Source: Gemmatimonadota bacterium
GTDB taxonomy: Bacteria > Gemmatimonadota > Gemmatimonadetes > Gemmatimonadales > GWC2-71-9
Reading direction: 5' to 3'
NCBI GenBank assembly: GCA_003221085.1
Contig: QHUD01000132.1
Location: 1-18,654 of the forward strand
Length of the DNA: 18,654 nt
The notes under the pieces are model-generated. The model was not told where the DNA came from. It worked only from the letters and a program-made list of their open reading frames with translations, and ran no database searches. Below are positions 7,203-14,302 of the stretch, piece by piece. The first letter of the stretch is position 1; every line of letters begins with the position of its first letter. Both the position numbers and the translations under genes were made by a program.

Positions 7203-7232
7203 TTGTCCTGCCACCGTTCGTTCCCCTATTTG
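7203..7232 (+). promoter_or_regulatory. Weak promoter candidate for the histidine kinase operon
   Basis: TTGTCC (7203-7208) and TATTTG (7227-7232), 18 bases apart, lie in the gap between the divergent kinase genes. They match the -35/-10 consensus at 4/6 and 3/6. The histidine kinase ATG at 7243 is 10 bases after the -10 and has no Shine-Dalgarno, so the mRNA leader would be very short or absent. Confidence 0.25.
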
Positions 7233-7242
7233 TAGCCGTCGC

Positions 7243-9045
7243 ATGACCAATCCCGTGCCGATTCGCCCGTTGCGCGTGCCGAGCATCAGCCGGCTCTTCG
7301 CCGCGGCGTTCCTCGCCATCGCCGTCGCCGGTCTGGCCGACCGCGTCGCCACGTGGCGGAGCGCCCGACGCGCGCAAGCCGACATGATCGAGCTCAGCCA
7401 GCGCCTCGAGCAGGTCGCCCGCGTCTCGCCCTCGCCCGCCCTCGAGGCCCAGATCACCGCCATGCGGGAGCTCGCCGCCGATGTCGGTGACAACGCGATA
7501 CAGGCGGCGGTGCAGACGACGGTGATCTTCGTGGTGGTCCTCGTGGCGCTGGGCATCGGGCTCTGGTACAACCGCGGGCGGCTCGCGACGCCGTTCGCCC
7601 ACGTCGTGGGCGCGCTCGAGCGAGTAGCAGCGGGCCGCTACGACGAGCGACTCGACGAGGACCAGCCGGAAGAGTTCGGCATGATCGCGCGCGGCGTCAA
7701 TCACATGGCGGCAGCGCTTGCCTGGCGGGAGCGACTCCAGGATCAAGCCGGCCGCCTGCTCGCGGCGCTGAACGCACCGCCGGGCGAAGCGACCGCGGGA
7801 GGGAGCTTCGGCCCGGCGCTCGACGTCATCGCGGCCGCCACCGGCGCTCCGGCGCTCGCCCTCTATCAGCCGCAGTACGACACCAACGAATGGGGACCGA
7901 CGGCCGTGCGCCGCGCCACCGCCCGACCGCTGTCACGCGACGTCGTGCGCCAGCTGGTCGGTGATGCCGTCACCGTCATGTACCATTCGAGCGCTGTGGC
8001 CACGCAGGTGCGGGCTCAGTTACAGCTCACCACCCAGGACGACGATTCCACCGGAGGGCTCGCGCTCGCGCCGCTGCGCTCGCGGGGGCGGCTCGTGGGT
8101 CTGCTGGTCACCACCGTGGCGGGGGAGCTCTCCGCTGACGCGCGCGTCGCGCTCGAACACGCGGCGCCCAACCTGGCCATTGCCTGCGAGCGCGACTCCG
8201 CCCATCAGCACACTCGCCGCCTGGCGGTCGAGGTACGCCACGCCGCCCAGCGCCTCGAGTCGCAGAACGCCGAGCTCGAGGAGCAGCACCGGGAGCTGTC
8301 CCGCCTGAACGCGGAGCTCGACCAGGCGGGCAAGCTCAAGGACCAATTCCTCGCGAACGTGTCGCATGAGCTCCGTACGCCGCTCAACAGCGTGATCGGG
8401 TTCAGCGATTTGCTCCTCACCATGGCGACGCCGGAGAACCCGCTCACCGAGACCCAGCGCGATTATCTGGAGACCATCGCGCGCAACGGTCGTCATCTGC
8501 TCGAGCTCATCAACGAGCTGCTCGACCTGTCGAAGATCGCCGCGGGACGGATGGAGCTGCGGCTCGAGGCCCTGGAGGTGAGCGCATTGCTCCGGGAAGC
8601 CGCCGATACGGTCCGCGCCCAGCTCGAGGCCCGGCGACACACGCTCGTGATCGAGCCGCTCCCCGACCACCTCCTGGTGACCGCCGACCGGGTTCGCCTG
8701 CGCCAGGTGCTGCTCAACCTTCTCTCCAATGCTATCAAGTTCTCAACCGACGGCGGCCGTGTCACGCTCAGCGCGCGGCTCGAGGACGCTGGCGCCGTGC
8801 GCGTCGCCGTGACCGACACCGGCATCGGGATCGCGCCGGCGGACCAGCGTAAGCTGTTTCAGGAGTTTGTGCAGCTCGACGCGAGCGAGAGCCGCCGCTA
8901 CGAAGGAACCGGCCTGGGTCTGGCGCTCTCCAAGCGCCTCGTGGAGCTGCACGGCGGCACCATCGGCGTGGACTCGGAGGTCGGTACGGGCAGCACCTTC
9001 TGGTTCACCCTGCGACGGGCCGAGAGCCGGCCGGAGCATCCGTGA
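7243..9045 (+). CDS. Membrane sensor histidine kinase (HAMP, GAF-like, HisKA, HATPase)
   Basis: A two-component sensor that should autophosphorylate and pass phosphate to a response regulator. The 600-residue protein has TM1 (about 15-32), a short helical periplasmic part, TM2 (90-108), a HAMP linker (about 109-160), a GAF-like region (about 180-340), a coiled coil (QRLESQNAELEEQHRELSRL), HisKA with phospho-acceptor His375 in NVSHELRTPLNS, and HATPase with N-box Asn496, G1 DTGIGIA (from 525), an F-box FQEFVQLD and G2 GTGLGL (555-560). All catalytic boxes are intact. The ATG at 7243 was preferred over 7186 because it precedes the first basic/hydrophobic segment. The stop overlaps the response-regulator start, so the two proteins are almost certainly partners. 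The very small periplasmic part suggests that sensing is intramembrane or through the GAF-like domain. The ligand is unknown. Confidence 0.93.
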   Translation: MTNPVPIRPLRVPSISRLFAAAFLAIAVAGLADRVATWRSARRAQADMIELSQRLEQVARVSPSPALEAQITAMRELAADVGDNAIQAAVQTTVIFVVVLVALGIGLWYNRGRLATPFAHVVGALERVAAGRYDERLDEDQPEEFGMIARGVNHMAAALAWRERLQDQAGRLLAALNAPPGEATAGGSFGPALDVIAAATGAPALALYQPQYDTNEWGPTAVRRATARPLSRDVVRQLVGDAVTVMYHSSAVATQVRAQLQLTTQDDDSTGGLALAPLRSRGRLVGLLVTTVAGELSADARVALEHAAPNLAIACERDSAHQHTRRLAVEVRHAAQRLESQNAELEEQHRELSRLNAELDQAGKLKDQFLANVSHELRTPLNSVIGFSDLLLTMATPENPLTETQRDYLETIARNGRHLLELINELLDLSKIAAGRMELRLEALEVSALLREAADTVRAQLEARRHTLVIEPLPDHLLVTADRVRLRQVLLNLLSNAIKFSTDGGRVTLSARLEDAGAVRVAVTDTGIGIAPADQRKLFQEFVQLDASESRRYEGTGLGLALSKRLVELHGGTIGVDSEVGTGSTFWFTLRRAESRPEHP

Positions 9046-9419
9046 TGACCACGATCGTGGTGGTAGAGGATCAGCCCGACAACCTGAAGCTCATCACCGC
9101 CCTGCTGACCATCAAGGGCTATCGCGTCGTCGGCCTGACGTCGGGCGAGCCACTGGTGGCCACGCTCCTGGCCGAGCAGCCGCCCCCGGCGCTCGTCCTG
9201 CTCGACATCCAGCTTCCCGGGCGCGACGGCTACAGCGTACTGGCGGACGTAAAACGGATCGAGGGCGACCACCCTTGGAAGGTCGTCGCCCTCACTGCCC
9301 ACGCGATGCCGGGGGATCGGGAGAAAACGATCGCGGCCGGCTTCGACGGCTACCTCGCCAAGCCCATCAACGTCCGCACGTTCCCCGACGAGGTGGCTAG
9401 ACTGCTTTCTTCATCTTAA
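9045..9419 (+). CDS. Single-domain response regulator (CheY/DivK-like)
   Basis: A 124-residue receiver domain without a DNA-binding or enzymatic output domain. The acidic pair E8-D9, phospho-acceptor D54 (VLLDIQLPGRDG), T84 (ALTAHAM) and K106 (LAKP) are all in place, so it should be phosphorylatable. The ATG at 9045 shares its A with the histidine kinase TGA and has GGAG 8 bases upstream; a GTG at 9042 is also in frame but closer to the SD. Output must be by protein-protein contact or by phosphotransfer to another partner, as in DivK- or Spo0F-type relays; this is inferred from domain content. Its 3' end overlaps the convergent DUF4097 gene by 23 bases. Confidence 0.93.
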   Translation: MTTIVVVEDQPDNLKLITALLTIKGYRVVGLTSGEPLVATLLAEQPPPALVLLDIQLPGRDGYSVLADVKRIEGDHPWKVVALTAHAMPGDREKTIAAGFDGYLAKPINVRTFPDEVARLLSSS

Positions 9420-10305
9420 TCGAGCCGTTCACCGTCTCGAGGTGCACCTTGCGCCCGCCGCGGCCAAGGGTCCCGTTGACGTTGCGCCCGGCGAACCGGC
9501 CATTCACTGTGAGCGGATAGTCGGTGGTAATCGAGCCGTTCACCGTCCTCGCTTCCACCTCGGCATCGAGCTGCGCCGGCAGCTCGGCGGTGAGTGAGCC
9601 GTTGATCGTGCTGGCGGAGACGCCGCCGGTGTCGCCGAACGCCTCCATGCGAACGCGCACGTCGCCGTTCACCAGCTCGACTTTCACGGGCCCCTTCGCC
9701 GTTACGACGTCCACGTCACCGCTCACCGCATGCACGACCAGTGGGCCACGCGCCCCCACCACGTGCACGTCACCTACCGTGGTCGTGGCGTCCAGGCCCG
9801 CATGGCGTGGCAACCGGACCGTGAAGTCCACGTCCACGTCGCTACGGCGGCCCCCCCGCATGTGGATGTCACCGTGTCCGGGGCCGCACTCGGTGTCGCT
9901 TGCCCACACCGCGCAGACGGCAACGCCGCCGGCGTACGGAACGGCGAGGAGACGCACACTCGCGGTGTCCGAAGCGCGGAAGGTCTTCACGGCGGAGATC
10001 TGCAAGGAGTCACCCTTGGCCGGCTCGACGGTCACCGAGCCACGCGTGTTCCGGATCCACACCCATTGGTTCGCACCGAGCTTGGACCGATACGTCCATG
10101 GCGCCCCAGTCGAACGACCCGGCCTGCCGTCGTCCCGGACGAACTCACTCCGCAGGTCACGCAGAGCCACGGGGAGGTCGTGCAGCACTTTTTCGTGGAG
10201 CGCGCGATGGGCCGCGTGCGCGACGACACCGATCGCGAGCACTGCCGAGAACAACGCCGCCCCGCGAATGATCTCTTTGCGCCAGCTGTCCCAGAATGCA
10301 CTCAC
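9397..10305 (-). CDS. DUF4097-type membrane-anchored putative adhesin
   Basis: Function unknown; DUF4097 proteins are repetitive beta proteins. The 302-residue product has an N-terminal membrane segment (about 13-29, IIRGAALFSAVLAIGVV) and then a long beta-rich region with recurring 'VxGDV' and 'NGS' units: SGDVDVV, VNGDVRVR, INGSLTAEL, VNGSITTDY, VNGTLGRG and VNGSIKM, typical of a beta-helix or solenoid. The GTG at 10305 was chosen because AAGGAG lies 6 bases upstream; the frame extends to a TTG at 10335 without SD support. It is convergent with the two-component operon and overlaps its last gene by 23 bases. Proteins of this type often occur near membrane stress regulators, but nothing here proves a link. 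Confidence 0.85.
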   Translation of the reverse strand: MSAFWDSWRKEIIRGAALFSAVLAIGVVAHAAHRALHEKVLHDLPVALRDLRSEFVRDDGRPGRSTGAPWTYRSKLGANQWVWIRNTRGSVTVEPAKGDSLQISAVKTFRASDTASVRLLAVPYAGGVAVCAVWASDTECGPGHGDIHMRGGRRSDVDVDFTVRLPRHAGLDATTTVGDVHVVGARGPLVVHAVSGDVDVVTAKGPVKVELVNGDVRVRMEAFGDTGGVSASTINGSLTAELPAQLDAEVEARTVNGSITTDYPLTVNGRFAGRNVNGTLGRGGRKVHLETVNGSIKMKKAV

Positions 10306-10406
10306 GCCCCGCTCCTTGCTGCGGATAGGCACCAAACTGGCAGGTCCTACGGCAGTTGGCGAGGCGGGGTTTCGCGCGCGCGACGGGGGCGGCAGGTGAT
10401 GGGGGT

Positions 10407-10428
10407 GAGGGGGGCCGAAGCCCCCCTC
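10407..10428 (-). terminator. TTCG-tetraloop terminator hairpin
   Basis: On the minus strand GAGGGGGGC, loop TTCG, GCCCCCCTC forms a perfect 9-bp stem closed by a C(UUCG)G tetraloop, an unusually stable RNA fold. It starts 8 bases after the stop of the small secreted protein gene. No T tract follows. Confidence 0.65.
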
Positions 10429-10435
10429 GAAACGT

Positions 10436-10729
10436 TCAGGAAACGGCGCGGAATCTGGACGGATGCGCCTCGCTACACCGCACGGTGGGCCGACTCAAGA
10501 CCTTGCCCTGGGTTGCCGCAGCCCGCGCTCCATCGCTTCGGGACTCGACCGTCACGGGATCGAGTACCCCGCCGTACCACACTCCATCGAGGGCGCCGCT
10601 GGCCGGGATCGCGCGCGCCGGCGCGGTTGCCGGCTGCCGACCGGGCCCCAACGAGGACACGGCGACTTGGGCGGCGTAGCCATAACCGGTGGTGAGAACG
10701 ACGGCGAGCAACAAAGCATAAGCACGCAT
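10436..10729 (-). CDS. Small secreted protein of unknown function
   Basis: A 97-residue protein I do not recognise. It begins MRAYALLLAVVLTTGYGYAAQVA, a clear Sec signal peptide with likely cleavage after an Ala around 19-23, followed by a low-complexity Ala/Pro/Arg stretch and the segment GALDGVWYGGVLDPVTVESR. The ATG at 10729 has GGGAGG 6 bases upstream; the frame is open to 10915 but the extension lacks support. A strong hairpin follows the stop. It may be co-transcribed with the zinc-ribbon gene 94 bases upstream on the same strand. The signal peptide and RBS make it a credible gene; the role is unknown. Confidence 0.6.
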   Translation of the reverse strand: MRAYALLLAVVLTTGYGYAAQVAVSSLGPGRQPATAPARAIPASGALDGVWYGGVLDPVTVESRSDGARAAATQGKVLSRPTVRCSEAHPSRFRAVS

Positions 10730-10823
10730 TGGATGCCTCCCGGACTGCTGGTCTGACCGCACGCTTCGACCTGTAAGACGTCCGGAGGGCCCAATAGGTT
10801 GCACCCAACGTGTCAGAGTGCTG

Positions 10824-11168
10824 TCAGCCGGCCTCGGACCACGCGACTTCGAAGTCCTCGCCGCACCGTTGACAGCGCATGTGGCGCGGGCGTCCCGCGA
10901 GCGATTGCCGCTCACGGCAGCTCGGACAAACGGCGTACCGGTCGCGGCAGCCTTCGGGGAGATGGACGGCGTCGCTGGGCCGCGGGACCACGCTCCATTT
11001 GCGGGGCGGGCGCTCGATGACTTGCAGGAACGCGGACGGGATCTCGAGGAGGCGGCCGCCGACCTCGAGAACGGCCTGAAGCGGATCGAGCCGCGTGATG
11101 CGGTACCACGCGCCGCGCCGCAGCCTCACGTTCAAGTCGGCTTGCAAACGAGCCCACATCCCGGACAT
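10824..11168 (-). CDS. Small zinc-ribbon protein of unknown function
   Basis: A 114-residue cytoplasmic protein. The N-terminal half (about 15-60) is beta-rich with a compact RRGAWYRITRLDPLQAVLEV segment. The C-terminal end carries two CxxC knuckles, CPSC and CQRC, about 17 residues apart (YAVCPSCRERQS to MRCQRCGEDFEVAW), as in rubredoxin-like or zinc-ribbon folds that bind one Zn ion. The start is the ATG at 11168, with GGAGGT 6 bases upstream; an ATG at 11198 lacks an SD. The gene is divergent from tonB-1 across a 192-bp gap that contains palindromes. I cannot assign a family; nucleic-acid or protein binding is possible. Confidence 0.7.
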   Translation of the reverse strand: MSGMWARLQADLNVRLRRGAWYRITRLDPLQAVLEVGGRLLEIPSAFLQVIERPPRKWSVVPRPSDAVHLPEGCRDRYAVCPSCRERQSLAGRPRHMRCQRCGEDFEVAWSEAG

Positions 11169-11205
11169 CGCGTTACCTCCGTATGTCGCGCCCTTCATTG
11201 TTGCG

Positions 11206-11226
11206 TGACAGGGACGTGCCCCGTCA
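11206..11226. promoter_or_regulatory. Imperfect palindrome in the divergent zinc-ribbon/tonB gap
   Basis: TGACAGGG-ACGTG-CCCCGTCA has 8-base arms with one mismatch. It sits 38 bases upstream of the zinc-ribbon gene start, where an operator could act on either divergent gene. A second small palindrome, CAGAC-CT-GTCTG, lies at 11262-11273. No regulator can be named from this. Confidence 0.3.
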
Positions 11227-11327
11227 AGGGCCTCGGGGTGTCGGGGGCTCCCTGCAACCTTCAGACCTGTCTGGACGTCTTACTAGTGTCGCATACGTCG
11301 AAAACCGGGGGACGCCGTCCCACGACT

Positions 11328-11352
11328 CTCCGGTTGGCAGCCAACACCGGAG
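11328..11352 (+). promoter_or_regulatory. Leader hairpin covering the tonB-1 Shine-Dalgarno
   Basis: CTCCGGT (11328-11334) pairs perfectly with ACCGGAG (11346-11352), with an inner TGG/CCA stem. The 3' arm contains GGAG of the GGAGGT Shine-Dalgarno (11349-11354) that serves the GTG at 11361. Folding would hide the ribosome-binding site. A related but different hairpin precedes tonB-2. Confidence 0.5.
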
Positions 11353-11360
11353 GTGGATCC

Positions 11361-12053
11361 GTGGTTTTCACGCTGCTCGAGTCCAAGCGAAAGCTCAGCA
11401 GTAAGCGATTGTTCGGCGTCGGTTTCACCTCGTTCACCATCCATGCCGCGATCATCGCCGGAGTGGTATACGCGACGCTCCACGCCGCGCCGCACGACGA
11501 CCGCGTCAGAATGGATACCACGGTGGTGCTGCTGGCGCCCCAGGAGCAGCAGAAGGCGGTCGAGCCGGCAGCGGTGCAGCTCGCCGACGCGCTCAAGGGA
11601 TTTCAGACCATCGCTGTACCGGCGCAAATCCCCACCGACATTCCCCCGATCGACCTGCAACAGCGCTTCGATCCCAGGGATTACTCCGGAAGCGGTGTCG
11701 AAGGCGGTCGGGCGAACGGTATCGTCGTCGGCGGTGGTGAAGTGTATACGGAAGCGATCGTGGAGCAGCGGCCGGAACTGTTGTCAGCCCCACCCCCGGT
11801 CTACCCGCAACTCCTTCGACAGGCAGGGATTCAGGGCCGGGTGGTCCTGCGAGCCATCATCGATACGACAGGGCGGGTCGAGCCCAGCTCCGTTAGGATC
11901 GTCAAAAGCCCCAGCTCGGGGTTCGAGCAACCCACCAAGGATTGGGTTCTGAAGGCGCTGTTCCGGCCGGCCCGGATCCATGGACGGGCGGTGCGCGTGT
12001 TCATCAACCTGCCCGTCGATTACTCACTCAAGGCGTCGTCGGGGTCGCCCTAG
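11361..12053 (+). CDS. TonB-family energy-transduction protein, copy 1
   Basis: A TonB-type protein that should span the inner membrane and transmit proton-motive energy to outer-membrane TonB-dependent receptors. The 230-residue product has an N-terminal anchor (about 17-40, RLFGVGFTSFTIHAAIIAGVVYAT), a short linker with LAPQEQQ and PTDIPPIDL, and a C-terminal TonB_C domain (PPPVYPQLLRQAGIQGRVVL ... VLKALFRPARIHG). The linker is short and not strongly Pro/Lys-rich compared with E. coli TonB. The start is the GTG at 11361, with GGAGGT 6 bases upstream; the open frame back to 10818 is antisense to the zinc-ribbon gene and was discarded. No exbB, exbD or receptor gene is adjacent. It is about 70% identical by eye to the next gene. 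Confidence 0.9.
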   Translation: MVFTLLESKRKLSSKRLFGVGFTSFTIHAAIIAGVVYATLHAAPHDDRVRMDTTVVLLAPQEQQKAVEPAAVQLADALKGFQTIAVPAQIPTDIPPIDLQQRFDPRDYSGSGVEGGRANGIVVGGGEVYTEAIVEQRPELLSAPPPVYPQLLRQAGIQGRVVLRAIIDTTGRVEPSSVRIVKSPSSGFEQPTKDWVLKALFRPARIHGRAVRVFINLPVDYSLKASSGSP

Positions 12054-12102
12054 CGAAGTTCGCCGGCGTTCATTGACGCGCGCCCCGCCCGCGGACGCGA
12101 AA

Positions 12103-12136
12103 AACGGCCGCCTCTTTCCCTTGGGAGGTGGCCGTT
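12103..12136. terminator. Bidirectional terminator between the two tonB genes
   Basis: AACGGCCGCCTC (12103-12114) pairs with GAGGTGGCCGTT (12125-12136), 12 bp with one G-T pair. On the plus strand it ends tonB-1 with a weak tail (CTCGT). On the minus strand it is followed by GTTTTTCG, a proper T tract, so it is a stronger terminator for antisense transcripts coming from the tRNA/galK side. Confidence 0.75.
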
Positions 12137-12249
12137 CTCGTGCGGTCACTGGGTTGTTACAGGTTGTGGCTCCTTGGCACCTATCCCACTATCATTGCGT
12201 TGCATACCCCCGCCCGGCGTCAGGCGCCGCGGTGTGGCGTGTGCCCGTA

Positions 12250-12272
12250 CGGTCGTTGGAGCCAACGCACCG
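12250..12272 (+). promoter_or_regulatory. Leader hairpin upstream of the tonB-2 Shine-Dalgarno
   Basis: CGTTG (12254-12258) pairs with CAACG (12263-12267) around a GAGC loop, and CGGT (12250-12253) pairs with ACCG (12269-12272) across one bulged base. It ends on the first base of the GGAGGT SD (12272-12277) of the GTG at 12284. The position and inner stem parallel the tonB-1 leader. Confidence 0.45.
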
Positions 12273-12283
12273 GAGGTGGAGCT

Positions 12284-12985
12284 GTGGTTCTCACGCTCCT
12301 CGAATCCAACCGGAAGACCGGGAAGAAACGCCTGTTCGGCGTCGGTTTTGCATCGCTCGCGATCCATTCCGCGATGATCGTCGGGGTCGTGTACGCGACG
12401 CCCCACAGCGCCCCGCGCGAAGACCAGGTCAGGATGCACACGACGGTCGTGCTGCTCGCACCTCAGGAGCAGCAGAAGCCGGACGACCCGCCGCCGGTGC
12501 AGCTCGCCGACGCGCTCAAAGGGTTTCAGACGGTCGCCCTGCCCGTGCAGATCCCCACCGACATTCCTCCGGTGGACCTCCAACAGCGCTTCGATCCCAA
12601 GGATTATTCCGGTAGTGGCGTCGAAGACGGCCTCAGCGGGAATGAAGTGTATGCGGAGGCGCTGGTGGAGGAGAGGCCGGCACTGCTGTCCTCCCCGACG
12701 CCGGTCTATCCCGCGCACTTGAAACAGGCGGGGATTCAGGGCCGGGTGATCCTGCCGGCCGTCATCGATACGACGGGGCGGGTTGAGCCCGCGTCGGTCA
12801 GGATCATGACGAGCTCCCACCCGGCGTTCGACCAACCCACCAAAGACTGGGTCCTCAAGGCCCTGTTCCGGCCGGCCCGGCTGCATGGGCGGGGCGTGCG
12901 CGTGTCCATCAACCTGGTCGTCGACTATGCGATCACGCCGTCCTCGGGCTCGCACTCGATCGCGACGTGGTCGGACTCGCCGTAA
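12284..12985 (+). CDS. TonB-family energy-transduction protein, copy 2
   Basis: A tandem paralogue of the preceding gene, 233 residues, with the same anchor (KRLFGVGFASLAIHSAMIVGVVYAT), LAPQEQQK linker and TonB_C domain (TPVYPAHLKQAGIQGRVIL ... VLKALFRPARLHG). Differences cluster in the linker, where the glycine-rich VEGGRANGIVVGGGEVY of copy 1 is shortened, and in an extra C-terminal tail (SHSIATWSDSP). The start is the GTG at 12284 with GGAGGT 6 bases upstream; the open frame to 12128 has no SD. A terminator lies between the copies, so each probably has its own transcript. The TAA ends one base before the 3' end of the convergent tRNA-Leu. The divergence suggests an old duplication with separate receptor or ExbB/D preferences (inference). 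Confidence 0.9.
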   Translation: MVLTLLESNRKTGKKRLFGVGFASLAIHSAMIVGVVYATPHSAPREDQVRMHTTVVLLAPQEQQKPDDPPPVQLADALKGFQTVALPVQIPTDIPPVDLQQRFDPKDYSGSGVEDGLSGNEVYAEALVEERPALLSSPTPVYPAHLKQAGIQGRVILPAVIDTTGRVEPASVRIMTSSHPAFDQPTKDWVLKALFRPARLHGRGVRVSINLVVDYAITPSSGSHSIATWSDSP

Positions 12986-13071
12986 TGCCGAGGGCAGGAC
13001 TCGAACCTGCACGGGGATTGCTCCCCAAGGGATTTTAAGTCCCTTGCGTCTACCGATTTCGCCACCCCGGC
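12986..13071 (-). tRNA. tRNA-Leu, anticodon UAA
   Basis: On the minus strand an 86-base tRNA folds with acceptor GCCGGGG/CCTCGGC (one G-U), anticodon stem AGGGA/TCCCT around loop CTTAAAA (anticodon TAA, reading UUA), a long variable arm (GGGGAGCAATCCCC) as expected for a class II tRNA, and T-arm GCAGG-TTCGAGT-CCTGC. The 3' CCA is not encoded (TTA follows the discriminator A), so CCA must be added. It lies 30 bases after the galK stop on the same strand. A TATGTT -10-like box (13084-13079) sits just before its 5' end, but the -35 region is poor. Confidence 0.96.
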
Positions 13072-13101
13072 TGGCGGAAACATAGCGCGGCGGGAACCGC
13101 C

Positions 13102-14265
13102 CTAGCGAACCAGTTCCCGCCGCACGCCGCCCGATGGACGGACGCTGCTGATCGCGGGCTCGCGTCCGTACGACGCGGCAAACGCCCGTTGGATCTCTCG
13201 GACGACTTTGGCTTCACCCTTCCCTGCTCTCCTTGCCCCCGGGCCCAGCAGCACCAGCACCGCCCCGCCCCATCCCGCACCGGTGAGCCGGGCGCCGAGC
13301 GCCCCCGCGCGCCGCGCCGCGGCCACGATCGTGTCGAGCTCCGGAGTGCTGCAGGCGTACAGCCGGCGGCAGGATTCGTGGGACTCATAGAGTAGCCCGC
13401 CGAAGCGCTTCAGGTGCCCGCGGGCGAGCAGTTGCGCGCCGAACCGTGCCCGCGCGGTCTCGCCGATCACGTGGAGCGCGCGGGAGCGCAGTGGCTCCGG
13501 CAATGCGCGCTTGAGACGCGGCAGCCAGGCCGCGGGCCAGCTCGCGAGCCAAATCAGCTCCGGCAGCTCGACCTTGAGCCGCGCCACGGCCGCTTCGCAC
13601 TCGGCACGCCGCTCGTTGAAGGCGCCGGCGGCGAGCTCGCGCCGCGTCCCCGTGTCCACGAGCAGGAGCCTCCCACCGATCGGGATGTGACGTACCGCGA
13701 GTGACGCGCACTCGAGCAGCAGCGCCCGGCCCGGCTTTGCGAGCGCCGCGCACATCTGATCCATGATGCCGCAGCGCACGCCGACGTGATCGTGCTCGGC
13801 GCGAAACGCGACGCCCGCCAGCTGGCGGGGCTCGAGGCGGGCGCCCGCGAACAGGCTGAGCGCCTTGGCTGCGGCCACGGTGAGCGCGGCGGATGACGCG
13901 AGGCCCGCCGCGGCCGGGACGTCGCTCGTCACCGCGACGCGAGCCCCGCCCCCCACGGGCGCCGCTCCCAGGGCCACAAGCTCCTGCATGACCCCGGCGA
14001 TGTAGGCGCCCCAGCCGTGTGGTCGACTTGCGCGATCGTCAATCCGCGCGACCTGCCCGTCGCGCGTGGAGACCATCTCGAGGACACCCGGGTCCGCCGG
14101 GCCGACAGCCACGACCGTGCGTACGGCGCACGCCACCGGCAGCACGGGCCCGCCGTTGTAGTCGGTGTGCTCGCCGATCAGGTTGACGCGACCGGGGGCC
14201 GAGGCCGCGGCCCGGGGTGCGACACCGAAGGTCGTGCGGAACAGCGCTGAGGCGTTGGCACGCAT
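13102..14265 (-). CDS. galK: Galactokinase
   Basis: Galactokinase phosphorylates galactose at C1 in the Leloir pathway (cytoplasm). The 387-residue protein carries the galactokinase signature APGRVNLIGEHTDYN (23-37), the GHMP ATP-binding motif VPAAAGLASSAAL, CGIMDQM with the presumed catalytic Asp, and the C-terminal LTGAGWGGAVLVLL motif; length is normal. The ATG at 14265 was chosen because it gives a standard N-terminus. It lacks a clear SD, and the frame stays open to 14361 inside the divergent FadL gene. A TATAAC box on the minus strand (14308-14303) could be its -10 and lies inside the FadL-coding sequence. No galT, galE or mutarotase is nearby; tRNA-Leu follows 30 bases downstream. Confidence 0.93.
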   Translation of the reverse strand: MRANASALFRTTFGVAPRAAASAPGRVNLIGEHTDYNGGPVLPVACAVRTVVAVGPADPGVLEMVSTRDGQVARIDDRASRPHGWGAYIAGVMQELVALGAAPVGGGARVAVTSDVPAAAGLASSAALTVAAAKALSLFAGARLEPRQLAGVAFRAEHDHVGVRCGIMDQMCAALAKPGRALLLECASLAVRHIPIGGRLLLVDTGTRRELAAGAFNERRAECEAAVARLKVELPELIWLASWPAAWLPRLKRALPEPLRSRALHVIGETARARFGAQLLARGHLKRFGGLLYESHESCRRLYACSTPELDTIVAAARRAGALGARLTGAGWGGAVLVLLGPGARRAGKGEAKVVREIQRAFAASYGREPAISSVRPSGGVRRELVR

Positions 14266-14302
14266 GGGTTTGACAAGGCCTGCTGGGAGCCCAAGGCTTC
14301 GG

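Noticed and set aside
10818..11360. N-terminal extension of tonB-1
   Set aside because: The extension is antisense to the zinc-ribbon gene. A GGAGGT SD, a GTG and a membrane anchor define the start at 11361.
12986..13071. tRNA-Leu as an integration site for a mobile element
   Set aside because: No integrase, direct repeat of the tRNA end or foreign-looking gene lies beside it.
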